A DNA stretch of 64,000 bases from Mycobacterium sp. IS-1590 (GCF_001500025.1 NZ_LQIW01000004.1:1-64000); one strand, 5' to 3'. Positions 7,126 through 16,056 are shown, counted from the first letter of the stretch. Numbers and translations: made by a program. The notes: generated by a model not told the origin, from the sequence alone.

Positions 7126-8499
7126 GCCGTCCGTTCTCCTGTTTGCTGGGGATCGCGGTACTTCCCGCGTGTGCGCTGCCTCCGCCTCTGTCGCGGTGCC
7201 GTGGTCGCCTGTTCCGATCGGGGTACATGTGTACTTTTGGTACATGCATCGTTTCCGCTGGTGAAGCCCTGTGTTTCGTCTATGTACCGGTGGTACACAT
7301 GTACTTTCTTGTTGCCGAGGGTTGCTGGGGAAACAGTGATTTCGTTCCGGTCGAGGAGATCGGAGATCGCGGCGTCGAGGTAGTCGCGGATGTCGGCTTT
7401 CATCGCCATACGAAGCTGGTTCTTAGTTAGCTGGCCGCGGGTGTCGACCTTGCGCAAGATGGTGTCTCGCGCGCGCTGAGCCTTGCGGTCGGAGACGATC
7501 TCCTCGCGTTCGGCGGTGGCCAGGGCGCGGGCTGCGTTGGTGCTGCGGGACTGCTCGGCCAGGGCGCGCTGGCAGCGTTCGCGGGTGTAGTTGGATACGT
7601 CCATGACGTAGCCGGCTAACCGCCAGTCCTCGTCGGAAACGACGGTGCGGCCGTCGAGTGACATCAGCGCGGCGGCCACCTTGAGGCGAGTCAGTAAGGC
7701 GTGTCCGTCGAGCGGATCGACTTTCGGATCTTCTCGGAGAACAGCCAAACGGTGGGAGCGGATCGCGGTAATCGCGGATCCGGGTACGAGGAGGTCGATT
7801 CTCGAGCCGACTGCTCGCAGCCATGCGGGCCTGCTGACTTTCCATACGCCGGGGTCGGCGGGTGGTTCGTCGGGGGCGTCGGGGTCGGAAGTCGGCAGCC
7901 AGACGAACCGTTGGGGCAGTCCGCCGTCGGCGCTGCCGAGAAGCGTTTGGGATCGGAGGGGTTGGACACCGATGGTCAGGCATGCCCGGTAGGAGCCGGC
8001 TTCGACGATGTTGCGGGCGTCCTTGCCTGCGTTGCCGAAGCCGAGTTGTTCACCGCTGTAGACCTTGCGGAGTTCGGCCGACAGTGTGGAGCCGTGGCGG
8101 GCCGCAAGTGCTGCGACGGTGTCTATTTCAGGGGCGTTGAAGATCGCCGCGGTGATCGGGTTGGGGCGGTCGGGTGGGGTTCCAATGGGCCGGAAGGTGC
8201 GGCCGATGCCCTCGCCGGTACCCAAGGGCACGGTGATCACGGGGTGGAAGTTGAATCCTTCGACGGCGACGGCTTCGGCGATTCCCTTGCCGCCACCGCT
8301 GGCACCGACGTGGGCGATGAACAAGATTGAGCGACATACGGCCGCCGACGACACCGGGTAAGCCGATCTCGGGTGGGATGGTGGCTGTAGCGCGGGCCAG
8401 GGCGGCTCCGAGGACTGCCCAGGGACCAGCCCCGCGGGCGCGCGCCAGGGTTAGGCAGTGGCCGAGGACGGGCCGCGACGACCAGAAATGGTCGGTCAT
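7122..8499 (-). pseudogene. P-loop replication ATPase, frameshifted
   Basis: The N-terminal part (8499 down to about 8326; MTDHFWSSRPVLGHCL to GGRMSLNL) and the C-terminal part (from FIAHVGASGGGKG down to 7122) are in different frames but join logically at MSLNL/FIAHVGASGGGKG. One base too many lies around 8321-8328. The joined protein would be about 458 aa with a P-loop-like GASGGGKG and a helical C-terminal half. It resembles replication (primase/helicase-like, DUF3987-type) proteins of mycobacterial prophage elements. It may be a true mutation, a sequencing error or a recoding site. Start and stop both overlap neighbours by ATGA. Confidence 0.7.
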
Positions 8500-8918
8500 G
8501 CAACCCTCCGCGGAATGTAGACACCTGATCGCGTCCTAGCGGTCCGCGACCAGTCGACCGAGGCTGACACCTCGCGGGATGCCTCGGCCAGCGCCGCTTG
8601 GGACGTATCAACTCGGAGCGCCCAGTGGCGGGCGGCGTCGAAGATCGCGGCCAGCTTCTTGGGATCGTCGGTCGGCAGATGTTGCCAGGGCAGAGTGCCG
8701 ACCATCGGCCAGCACTCCACCTCCCGCAGTAGCGGTTCGACGTGGATATGGACTGACCACCAGTCGACTGTGCGGCTGTCGATCAGATTGTGGTCGGTAG
8801 GTACCTCTATATTGGTCAGCGACTTGCCTGTCTGGTGTTGGGTGGGTTTGCAGCGGTCCCCGCTCGGTGTTGGCGCACCGGGGTTTACGGGGGCCGTTGT
8901 TTCTTCCGGGGTGGTCAT
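8496..8918 (-). CDS. DUF2742-like element protein
   Basis: 140 aa. The segment SRTVDWWSVHIHVEPLL followed by WPMVGTLPWQHL and an AIFDAARHWALRVD helix resembles the DUF2742 proteins known from the M. tuberculosis phiRv1/phiRv2 elements. Its role is unknown. I start it at the ATG 8916-8918, one base past the excisionase stop; an upstream in-frame ATG would overlap that gene. Its stop overlaps the ATPase start by ATGA. Confidence 0.6.
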   Translation of the reverse strand: MTTPEETTAPVNPGAPTPSGDRCKPTQHQTGKSLTNIEVPTDHNLIDSRTVDWWSVHIHVEPLLREVECWPMVGTLPWQHLPTDDPKKLAAIFDAARHWALRVDTSQAALAEASREVSASVDWSRTARTRSGVYIPRRVA

Positions 8919-8919
8919 T

Positions 8920-9120
8920 TCAGGCAGCACCACCGAATTGCGCGTTCTCCCAGGCGATGACGTCGCTGAGCCGGTAACGGCAATGCCGGCCAAAGCGGGC
9001 ATACTTGGGCCCTTTGCCTTTGCTTGCCCATTGGGCGAGCGTTTTCTCAGGCACCCGAAGCCGCTCCCCGACTTCTGGGCGCGTCAGCCAGTAGTCCTCG
9101 GATGAGGGCAGTAAGGCCAT
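8920..9120 (-). CDS. xis: Excisionase-type helix-turn-helix protein
   Basis: 66 aa. The order YWLTRPEVGERLRVPEKTLAQWASKGKGPKYARFG then YRLSDVIAWEN is the MerR-like winged-helix (HTH_17) fold of actinophage excisionases. It should bend att DNA for excision and may also repress its own promoter. It is the first gene of the leftward operon and faces the XRE regulator across 135 nt. The open frame extends upstream to 9297, but the ATG at 9118-9120 matches normal family length. Confidence 0.8.
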   Translation of the reverse strand: MALLPSSEDYWLTRPEVGERLRVPEKTLAQWASKGKGPKYARFGRHCRYRLSDVIAWENAQFGGAA

Positions 9121-9255
9121 CGTGCGCTGCTCCTGTTCTGTTTTTCCGAACATTCCCCGGATATTCCGGATGCGTCTCAAATAGTGCTCAAACGTGCCAT
9201 GTTTGTCAAGTCCGTTCGCAGTCCGTATTTTCCGAACAAGAGCTACGATGAGTGC
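9121..9255. promoter_or_regulatory. Divergent control region of the element
   Basis: This 135-nt region separates the leftward early operon from the rightward XRE-integrase pair. It holds two direct copies of TTTTCCGAACA (9142-9152 and 9228-9238), a CCGGA-TAT-TCCGG palindrome (9157-9169) and CAAAC-N7-GTTTG (9189-9205). These are candidate operators for the XRE repressor or excisionase that would set the lysogenic switch. The assignment is by position and symmetry. Confidence 0.55.
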
Positions 9256-9867
9256 GTGGATGACAAACCGGTTGGCGTTCGAGAGACGCTTGGACACAAC
9301 CTGCGGCGAATCAGAAATCTCCGCGAATTGACAGTTCGGGATCTGTCGGCCCGACTAAAGGCGCTTGGATTGTCGCTGTCACCGTCCGGCGTCTCAGAAG
9401 TGGAGAATGCCGTCCGCAAGGTGGGCATCGACGAGTTGCTCATTATCGCGATGGCCTTGAATACGAGCATTATCGAGCTTGTGTCGCCACAGAATTGGAC
9501 GACCAAGCTGCAGGTCGCAAAAGGTGCCGAACCGATCCGCACGGACCGCCTTCGAGCGTGGATCAAAGGCGAAGCACCTTGGTCGAAGGCTGTAGATGTA
9601 GACGAATTTTTAGAAGCTGCAACGGAATATCAGCGTCAGGAACACGCAATCACAGCGCGCCCAGACATTGCTGCCATCACGTTCCTACGAGCACTCGCCA
9701 TGGAGGATGTCGAGTGCATGGGTTACATCGCGGAACCAGAACCGGTCGCAGCTGCCCTTCGCCGGCAGTCGGCCAAAGTCAGCTCGTACATGGAACTCCT
9801 TGCGGACGAAGTCGCGGAGCATGGAGCAGACAAACGGCGATCAAGAAATGACGACGATGGCCGGTAG
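9256..9867 (+). CDS. XRE-family repressor-like regulator
   Basis: 203 aa from GTG 9256. Residues about 10-70 form a Cro/C1-type helix-turn-helix (LGHNLRRIRNLRELTVRDLS, then SPSGVSEVENAVRKVGIDEL). The remaining 130 residues are a helical domain I do not recognise. Placed between the divergent control region and the integrase, it is the likely immunity repressor. It overlaps the integrase start by 20 nt, so the two are probably co-expressed in the integrated state. An upstream ATG at 9184 would run through the operator region and is less likely. Confidence 0.75.
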   Translation: MDDKPVGVRETLGHNLRRIRNLRELTVRDLSARLKALGLSLSPSGVSEVENAVRKVGIDELLIIAMALNTSIIELVSPQNWTTKLQVAKGAEPIRTDRLRAWIKGEAPWSKAVDVDEFLEAATEYQRQEHAITARPDIAAITFLRALAMEDVECMGYIAEPEPVAAALRRQSAKVSSYMELLADEVAEHGADKRRSRNDDDGR

Positions 9868-11023
9868 GCCGCCGCTGCGAATCGGGCAGCACGGGAAGAT
9901 TGCGCGCAAGTATCTTGGGAGTGGAGTCTGGCTGGCACGCACGCGGTTTCGTGATGCTGATGGTGTGACCCGGATCGTGGAGCGTCGTGGTCCTGCTGAT
10001 GAGCATGACCAGCACGGCAAGTTGGCAGAAGATGCGTTGATCGAGGCGCTGAATCAGCGGCGGGCTGCGGGTGACAGCGAGGTCACTCTCGACACGAAGA
10101 TCATGGTCTTGGTCGATCAGCACATAGACCGCCTAGCCGAGGATGGCCGGTCAATCAGGACGATCGACACCTACCGGTATTGCGCCAAGTTGCTCGGCAA
10201 GGTGATGGCAGGTGTTCGGGTGGGGGAGGCGACCCCGGCGCGCATTGACGCGGCGATTCGCTCCATGCGCCGAGCGCATGGTGACGTCATGGCGGTGCAG
10301 TCCAAAACGATCCTGAAGGGGGGTCTGCACCTTGCCGTGATGGCCAACGTCATCGGCGCGAACCCGGTGCGCGACGTGTCGACGATTCGATCAAAGACAC
10401 CTCCGAAGGGTGCGGCCGCGTTGACTGCCGAAGAGTTGCGCGGTCTGCTAGCCCAGTTGCGGTCGTCCGAGACGTGTCAGCGTCACGATCTGGTGGACCC
10501 AATCACTTTGTTCGTCGCCACCGGCTTGCGTATCTCCGAATTGCTCGGACTGTACTGGTCCGACTTCAGCGAGGAGGGGGCAACGCTCACTGTGACCGGC
10601 AAGGTGGTTCGGGCGGCGGGCAAGGGGCTGCTGAGGATCGAGGAGACGAAGACTGCCGCTGGTCGCCGGACCGTCGCATTGCCGATCTTCGCGGCGACCG
10701 TGCTATCGGCGCGGCGCAACGTGCCGTACCTCGGGGAGCAGTCGATGATCTTCCCGTCGAACGCGGGCACCTGGCGCGACCCTGACAACTTCCGTGCCCG
10801 GTGGCGCGAGGTGCGCGCCGATCTAGGCGTTGCGGACGCGACCAGTCACAGCTTCCGCAAGTCGGTGGCGACGCTGATCGACGATGAGGGGCTGTCGGCT
10901 CGGATCGGTGCCGACCACTTAGGGCATTCACGGATCTCCATGACTCAGGACAAGTACATGGCTCGCGGCCGGGTCCACACGGCGGTGGCGGACCTGCTGG
11001 ACCGCGCCATAAAGGATGAATAA
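9848..11023 (+). CDS. int: Tyrosine integrase
   Basis: 391 aa from ATG 9848 (MTTMAGRPPLRIGQHGKI, a common start of mycobacterial integrases). A SAM-like core-binding domain spans roughly residues 80-175. The catalytic domain shows R228 (ATGLRISELL), H334-x-x-R337 (HSFRK), H360 (DHLGHS) and the nucleophile Y370 (TQDKYMARG), all intact. It inserts the element into tRNA-Arg(CCT), whose gene lies 43 nt downstream. An ATG at 9821 is an alternative start. Confidence 0.93.
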   Translation: MTTMAGRPPLRIGQHGKIARKYLGSGVWLARTRFRDADGVTRIVERRGPADEHDQHGKLAEDALIEALNQRRAAGDSEVTLDTKIMVLVDQHIDRLAEDGRSIRTIDTYRYCAKLLGKVMAGVRVGEATPARIDAAIRSMRRAHGDVMAVQSKTILKGGLHLAVMANVIGANPVRDVSTIRSKTPPKGAAALTAEELRGLLAQLRSSETCQRHDLVDPITLFVATGLRISELLGLYWSDFSEEGATLTVTGKVVRAAGKGLLRIEETKTAAGRRTVALPIFAATVLSARRNVPYLGEQSMIFPSNAGTWRDPDNFRARWREVRADLGVADATSHSFRKSVATLIDDEGLSARIGADHLGHSRISMTQDKYMARGRVHTAVADLLDRAIKDE

Positions 11024-11032
11024 ACGATGGAT
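11015..11032 (+). repeat. Candidate integrase arm-type site, right
   Basis: An 18-nt direct repeat of 238-255 with one mismatch; it overlaps the last codons and stop of the integrase gene and lies 32 nt from the att core. Together with the left copy it would flank the core in the excised circle. Confidence 0.5.
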
Positions 11033-11064
11033 TCTGCCGGCCTCAACTGAAAGACACCGTTTGT

Positions 11065-11103
11065 AGTGCCCCCGGCAGGATTCGAACCTGCGACACCGGC
11101 TTT
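11065..11103. other. attR: attR: core repeat within tRNA-Arg(CCT)
   Basis: 39 nt identical to 79-117. It contains the 3' half of the functional tRNA up to the anticodon stem. Because the intact tRNA is at this end, its 3' half now comes from the element. Confidence 0.92.
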
Positions 11104-11139
11104 AGGAGAGCCGTGCTCTATCCCCTGAGCTACGAGGGC
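11067..11139 (-). tRNA. tRNA-Arg (anticodon CCT)
   Basis: 73 nt. On the minus strand the acceptor strands GCCCTCG and CGGGGGC pair with one G-U, the D arm is GCTC/GAGC, the anticodon arm is CGGCT-CTCCTAA-AGCCG with CCT at the anticodon position, and the T arm is GCAGG-TTCGAAT-CCTGC. No CCA is encoded. It reads AGG codons and serves as the integration site of the element. Confidence 0.96.
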
Positions 11140-11268
11140 GGACCGCTGGGAGCTTACCGGCTGGCCGACCGCCGCGAATCAAACGTCACTGCCGGAACCC
11201 GGGCGTCGATTACGCTACTGTTAGTTCCGTAATTGTCTGCGGCCGTCGGGCGGTCAGGAGGAGATGTC

Positions 11269-13239
11269 GTGCGGAGTCGCTACGGGGGCACGCCGTTCAC
11301 CACGCCCACCGCCGAGATCGCGCGGGCGCTCGAGGACGTCAGCGTCCCGACGCTGTTGCTCAGCCTCGTGCACATCACCGGCGACACCCGATTCATCCGC
11401 GACTACGCCCAGGCCGGGTTGTTCCTCAACGAGGTCCAAGGCTTCATGTCCGAAGAGGACAAGGCCCGGGCCAGAGCCGAGGCGCTGGAGGTGATCACCG
11501 CCTACCGCGACCGCGGCTGCCCGGAACCGGCGCCGCTGGACGCGTCCGTCGTCAAGCAGATGATGGATTGGGCCGCATGCGAACCCGTCGGCGACGAGTA
11601 CCTGCCGCTGTTGACCGAGGAGCTCGACCTCGACGGCACCGATCCGCGCAAGCCCGATCCCATCGAAGCCGACGCAGCGGCGACGCTGCCCGTGCTCGTC
11701 ATCGGTTGCGGTGAGTCCGGTCTGCTCGCCGCTATCCGGCTCAAGCAGGCCGGCCTGCCGTTCACGGTTGTGGAGAAGAACGCCGGCCCCGGCGGAACCT
11801 GGTGGGAGAACAGCTATCCGGGCGCCCGCGTCGACGTGGCCAACCACTTCTACTGCTACAGCTTCGAACCCAGCAACAAGTGGAGTCACTACTTCGCCGA
11901 GCAGCCCGAGCTCCGTCAGTACTTCGTCGACGTGATGGACAAGTACGGCATCGGCGAACACGTCCGGTGGGAGACCGAGGTGGTCTCGGCGGAATGGGAC
12001 GACGGGCCGGGCGCCTGGACCGTCGCCCTGCGCGCGAAGAACGGCCGGGTGTCCAGGGTCGCCGTCCGCGCGATCATCAGCGCGGTCGGCCAACTCAACC
12101 GGCCCCAGGTGCCCGACATCGAGGGTGCCGACACGTTCGCCGGCCCGGCCTTCCACTCCGCCGCGTGGAACCACAACGTCGATGTCACCGGTCGTCGTGT
12201 CGCGCTGATCGGCGCCGGGGCGAGCGGTTTTCAGATCGCGCCCGCGATCGCCGACCGCGTCGAGCATCTCGATGTCTACCAGCGCACCGCCCAGTGGATG
12301 TTTCCGAACCCGATGTATCACAACGAAGTCGGAGACGGCACCCGCTGGGCGATGGAGCACCTGCCGTTCTACAGCCGCTGGTATCGCTTCCTGTTGCTGT
12401 GGCCGGGCGCCGACAAGGGCTTGGACGCCGCGCGCGTCGATCCCGCCTACCAGCAAGGCGATTACGCGGTCAGCGACATGAACGCCGCCGCGAGGATGAT
12501 GTTCACCGACTGGATCACCACCCAGGTCGAGGGCGACGAGGAACTGCTCGCCAAGGTTCTGCCCGACTATCCCGCGACGGGTAAGCGCACGCTGCAGGAT
12601 GACGGCACCTGGTTGCGAACGCTTCGCAGGGACAACGTCGACCTGGTCCGCACACCGATCGAGCGGATCACGCCGACAGGCGTGGTGACCGCCGATGGCC
12701 TCGAACGCCGCGCCGATATCATCGTGTACGCCACCGGTTTTCGCGCCACCGAGGTGCTGTGGCCGCTACGGATCACCGGCCGCGACGGCGACGGCAATCC
12801 GATCGATCTGCGCGACGTCTGGGGTGATCGGCCCTACGCGTACCGGGGAATCATGGTTCCGGGGTTCCCGAACTTCTTCCTGACCTACGGCCCCGGCACT
12901 CATCTGGCGCACGGCGGCAGCCTTATCTTCAACTCCGAGTTGCAGATGCGCTATATCGGCCAGTGTCTGCGCGTCTTGGCGGAGGGCGCGCATTCGATCG
13001 AGCCGAAGGCCGGCGCCACCGACGACTGGCGCCGCAAATCGCAGGAGGCGATCAAGATGACGGTCTGGGCGCACCCGTCGATCGAGCATTCGTACTTCAA
13101 GAACGCCCGCGGCGAGATCCACACGGTCAGCCCCTGGAAGCTCTACGAATACCACGATGCGGTGCGCGAACCCGAGTGGTCGGACTTTGTGGTGCGGTCG
13201 GCTGAATCCGTTGTCGCGCAAGCGGGACAAGGACCTTAG
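11269..13239 (+). CDS. Baeyer-Villiger-type flavin monooxygenase
   Basis: 656 aa from GTG 11269, chosen because AGGAGG lies six nt upstream; a TTG at 11233 is in frame but lacks such a site. After about 130 residues of helical N-terminal extension comes the FAD-binding VLVIGCGESGLLAAIRL, then the GGTWWENSYPGARVD segment, a second Rossmann motif (VALIGAGASGFQIAPAIA) and YATGFRATEVLW. These are hallmarks of class B monooxygenases that oxidise ketones to esters with FAD and NADPH. The substrate cannot be told. Its stop overlaps the convergent oxidoreductase gene by 4 nt. Confidence 0.85.
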   Translation: MRSRYGGTPFTTPTAEIARALEDVSVPTLLLSLVHITGDTRFIRDYAQAGLFLNEVQGFMSEEDKARARAEALEVITAYRDRGCPEPAPLDASVVKQMMDWAACEPVGDEYLPLLTEELDLDGTDPRKPDPIEADAAATLPVLVIGCGESGLLAAIRLKQAGLPFTVVEKNAGPGGTWWENSYPGARVDVANHFYCYSFEPSNKWSHYFAEQPELRQYFVDVMDKYGIGEHVRWETEVVSAEWDDGPGAWTVALRAKNGRVSRVAVRAIISAVGQLNRPQVPDIEGADTFAGPAFHSAAWNHNVDVTGRRVALIGAGASGFQIAPAIADRVEHLDVYQRTAQWMFPNPMYHNEVGDGTRWAMEHLPFYSRWYRFLLLWPGADKGLDAARVDPAYQQGDYAVSDMNAAARMMFTDWITTQVEGDEELLAKVLPDYPATGKRTLQDDGTWLRTLRRDNVDLVRTPIERITPTGVVTADGLERRADIIVYATGFRATEVLWPLRITGRDGDGNPIDLRDVWGDRPYAYRGIMVPGFPNFFLTYGPGTHLAHGGSLIFNSELQMRYIGQCLRVLAEGAHSIEPKAGATDDWRRKSQEAIKMTVWAHPSIEHSYFKNARGEIHTVSPWKLYEYHDAVREPEWSDFVVRSAESVVAQAGQGP

Positions 13240-14054
13240 AGCTCGGCGATCACCTTGGCGAACGGTTCGGCGTGCAGCTGCTGGACGGTGATGTAGCTGA
13301 TTCCGTACGTCTCGCGGTAACCGCGCAGCGTGTCGGCGATCTCGCTCGTCGACCCTGAGAGCACCGCGGGGGTGGCCAGCAGCTCCTCTTCTGACAGATG
13401 GGGCAGGAACCGTCGAGTGATCGACAGGTCGGGCCTGCCGGAATCGTCGGTCGGCATGGCCGTGACCGCGAGGTTGAGTTCGAGGTCGTCGAACCGGTCA
13501 CCAGCGGCCCCGCGAATGAACGCGATGCGGTCTGCGAGCGGGTCGGAGCCCGCGGTGATCGGAACGCCGCCGGTCAGCCCGATGATGTCGGCGTGCTGCG
13601 CGGCCAGCGTCAACAGCTTGTCGCCGTTGCCCGCGATGAGGATCGGCACATCGGGTGCGTGCTCCTTCATGTGCTCGGTGACGTGGCGCAGCCAGTCGAC
13701 TCTCTGGCCGGCCGACGGATACGGCAGCTCGGCCTGTTCGAACTCCTCCTTGACGTAGCCGGCGCCGAGCCCGAGGTCGAAGCGCCCGCCACTGAGGTCC
13801 CGCAGCGTGGTCACCTCGCGGGCGAGTAGCGCGGGCCGGTAGAAGCCGGCGTTCAGCACGAACGTGCCCACCCGCAGCCGTTCGGTCGCCATCGCCATCG
13901 CGGTCATCATCGGGAACGGCGCGGTGGTGTAGAGGTGGTCGGCGACGTGGACGATGTCGTAGCCCATGTCCTCGGCGCGGCGCGCCCAGTCCTGTACCGA
14001 CTTCTGACGGCGCGCGGCCTGCAGCCCGACGCCGAACCGGAAGGGTTTGGTCAC
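13236..14054 (-). CDS. F420-type LLM-family oxidoreductase
   Basis: 272 aa from GTG 14054. The luciferase-like TIM barrel is seen in FRFGVGLQAARR, DIVHVADHLY, LRVGTFVLNAGFYRPALLARE and LGLGAGYVKEEF, followed by PILIAGNGDKLL. This resembles the mycobacterial subgroup thought to use F420. The substrate is unknown. Open frame continues to 14117, but the GTG gives the family's usual start just before the first strand. It is convergent with the monooxygenase gene. Confidence 0.75.
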   Translation of the reverse strand: MTKPFRFGVGLQAARRQKSVQDWARRAEDMGYDIVHVADHLYTTAPFPMMTAMAMATERLRVGTFVLNAGFYRPALLAREVTTLRDLSGGRFDLGLGAGYVKEEFEQAELPYPSAGQRVDWLRHVTEHMKEHAPDVPILIAGNGDKLLTLAAQHADIIGLTGGVPITAGSDPLADRIAFIRGAAGDRFDDLELNLAVTAMPTDDSGRPDLSITRRFLPHLSEEELLATPAVLSGSTSEIADTLRGYRETYGISYITVQQLHAEPFAKVIAEL

Positions 14055-14176
14055 GGATCGATCGTAGAAGTGTCGCAGGTCGACAAAGGATGTTTGGGGC
14101 TCAGAAGCTTCGGGCAATACATCTGCCGCTGACTTCGAATCACCGGAGTCCCCAGACCTGAAGGATTTGTTGCCCC

Positions 14177-14214
14177 GATCCGGCCCGTCGTTGAATCATC
14201 CGACGGGCCGGATC
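14177..14214 (+). repeat. Perfect 14-bp hairpin before the YbdK-type gene
   Basis: GATCCGGCCCGTCG (14177-14190) and CGACGGGCCGGATC (14201-14214) are exact complements with a 10-nt loop. The hairpin ends 22 nt before the ATG at 14237, in the gap between two divergent genes. There is no T-run behind it. It could be an RNA structure in the leader or a large operator. Confidence 0.6.
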
Positions 14215-14236
14215 AATATTTCGGCTACCACAGACC

Positions 14237-15337
14237 ATGGCCACGCACCCCACGATCGGCGTCGAAGAGGAATTCCTGCTCGCTGACCCCACGAGCGGGG
14301 AACCTGTCGCGCTCAACGATGCCGTCGCCCGCGAGGCCGCCGCCCGCGGTGTGAAGTTGCAACTCGAACTGACCACCTGCCAGGTGGAAACCACCAGCGA
14401 GGTGGTCGGCTCCACCCGCGAACTACGTGACCAGCTGCTGCGCCTGCGCCGACTCTCCGCCGAGGCCGCAAACGCGGCAGGGGCGCAACTACTGGCGGTC
14501 GGACTGCCGCCCACGGTTCCGCAGCAGTTTCCGATCACCGACACTCCGCGGTACCGGGAGATCGGCGAGAAGTTCGGCATGATCGCTCACGAGCAGGGCA
14601 TCTGCGGCTGCCATGTGCACGTTGCGGTGCCCAGCCGCGAAGCCGCGATCCGGGTCAGCAACCGGTTGCGACCCTGGCTGCCCAGCCTGCTTGCGCTGAG
14701 CGCGAACTCGGCGATATACCGCAACTCCGACACCGGCTACGCCAGCTGGCGCAGCGTGCTGTGGGCGCGGTGGCCCAGCGCGGGCCCGCCGCCGCACTTC
14801 GACTCCGTCGATGAGTACGACGCCGTCGTGACGATGCTGCAGCAGGCCGGCGCGATGCGTGACGACGGAATGGTCTATTGGGATGTGCGGCCGTCGAAGA
14901 ACTTCCCGACGATCGAGGTGCGCGTGGCCGACGTGCCCGCGACGGTGGCCGAGACCGTCCTGCTGGCCGCCTTGACCCGGGCCGCGGTGATGACGGCCTT
15001 GGCGGACGAGCGGCGCGGCGAGCCGACGCCGCCGCTCGCCGCGCACGCGCTCAAGGCCGCCTACTGGAAGTCCGCGCGTGACGGCCTCGACGGCGACGCG
15101 GTCGACCTGATGGAAAGCCATCAGCGCGTGCCCGCGCGAGAGCTACTGGACCGGCTCGTCGAGCACGTACGGCCCGCACTCGAAGCCGTGGGCGACTACG
15201 AGCTGGTGTCCGAGGAATTGCGCCGCGTCACCGACGAGGGCAACGGCGCCATGCGGCAGCGGCGGGCGTGGCAGCGCCGTCGGGACGTGCTCGACGTCGT
15301 GGCCGAGGCGGCCGAGGCGACGATGGCGGGCACCTAG
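14237..15337 (+). CDS. YbdK-type carboxylate-amine ligase (Rv0433-like)
   Basis: 366 aa, normal for the glutamate-cysteine ligase 2 family. It shows [12 protein letters not shown] at the start, the Glu-rich ATP/Mg site [22 protein letters not shown] and [12 protein letters not shown]. Members form amide bonds from a carboxylate and an amine using ATP; weak glutamate-cysteine ligase activity is reported for the E. coli relative, but the true substrate here is unknown. The stop overlaps the convergent rskA stop by 4 nt. Confidence 0.85.
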   Translation: MATHPTIGVEEEFLLADPTSGEPVALNDAVAREAAARGVKLQLELTTCQVETTSEVVGSTRELRDQLLRLRRLSAEAANAAGAQLLAVGLPPTVPQQFPITDTPRYREIGEKFGMIAHEQGICGCHVHVAVPSREAAIRVSNRLRPWLPSLLALSANSAIYRNSDTGYASWRSVLWARWPSAGPPPHFDSVDEYDAVVTMLQQAGAMRDDGMVYWDVRPSKNFPTIEVRVADVPATVAETVLLAALTRAAVMTALADERRGEPTPPLAAHALKAAYWKSARDGLDGDAVDLMESHQRVPARELLDRLVEHVRPALEAVGDYELVSEELRRVTDEGNGAMRQRRAWQRRRDVLDVVAEAAEATMAGT

Positions 15338-16056
15338 GCCAGAGGCAGCTCGGCGAACGGTGCGCCGGTCGGCTCCGCCGAACCGCCCGGCGGTTCGATG
15401 GTGAAGGCCAGCGTGCTCGAGTCGCCGAGGTCGGGCAGTACGGCGGTGGTCGAGGGGGCCACGGCCTGCGCGTCCATGGTGCCCGCCGGATGCGGGCCGT
15501 CGGCGTCGACGAGCCACATCTGGTAGACGGTGCCGGGTTGCGGCGGGGTGACGTTGTTCATCACCAGCACCCCGGCGTCCTTCTCACGGGAGAACACCAC
15601 CGTCGCGGTGCCGCCGCCCGGAATCTCGCCCGAGACGGTGCGCACATCGGGCGCGGCGAACACCTGCTCGGCGGTCGAGGGTTTCTCGGCGGGTCGCAGC
15701 GCCAGACCAACGCCAAGGGCGCCGGCGCCGACCACGACCACGGCGGCGGCTGCCAGCGCGGCCTTCTGCCAACGCGTCGGACGCGGGCGCAACTGGCGTA
15801 CCGGCTGCCCTCGCTCGCCACCGACCTCGGCCAGCAGGCGCTCGCGCAGATGCGGCGGCGGTTCGGCCGCGGTGGCGGCCGACACCACCGCCATGGCCTC
15901 GCGGACGTTGCGCACCTCCTCGGCGAACGCCTGCGCGACGGCGGGCGGAGCGGCCGCGACGCGGCGGTCGACGTCCTCGCGCTCGGAATCGGAGATCGCG
16001 TTCAGGGCGTAGGGCGCCGCGAGGGCGCCGAGGTCGGAATCCATGGGCTCGGTCAT
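15334..16056 (-). CDS. rskA: Anti-sigma-K factor RskA
   Basis: 240 aa from ATG 16056. The cytoplasmic N-terminal part ([21 protein letters not shown]) is the sigma-binding zinc-less anti-sigma domain, followed by one membrane helix ([21 protein letters not shown], about residues 105-125) and an extracytoplasmic domain with [13 protein letters not shown]. RskA holds SigK inactive until regulated proteolysis releases it. Its start overlaps the sigK stop by ATGA. Confidence 0.92.
   Translation of the reverse strand: MTEPMDSDLGALAAPYALNAISDSEREDVDRRVAAAPPAVAQAFAEEVRNVREAMAVVSAATAAEPPPHLRERLLAEVGGERGQPVRQLRPRPTRWQKAALAAAAVVVVGAGALGVGLALRPAEKPSTAEQVFAAPDVRTVSGEIPGGGTATVVFSREKDAGVLVMNNVTPPQPGTVYQMWLVDADGPHPAGTMDAQAVAPSTTAVLPDLGDSSTLAFTIEPPGGSAEPTGAPFAELPLA

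Noticed and set aside
7218..7320. GTACATGTGTAC-like palindromes as an operator cluster
   Set aside because: They lie inside the coding sequence of the replication ATPase (Val/Tyr/His/Thr codons); without conservation data I would not call them operators.
11254..12456. 400-codon open frame on the minus strand
   Set aside because: Antisense to the flavin monooxygenase, whose cofactor motifs are intact.
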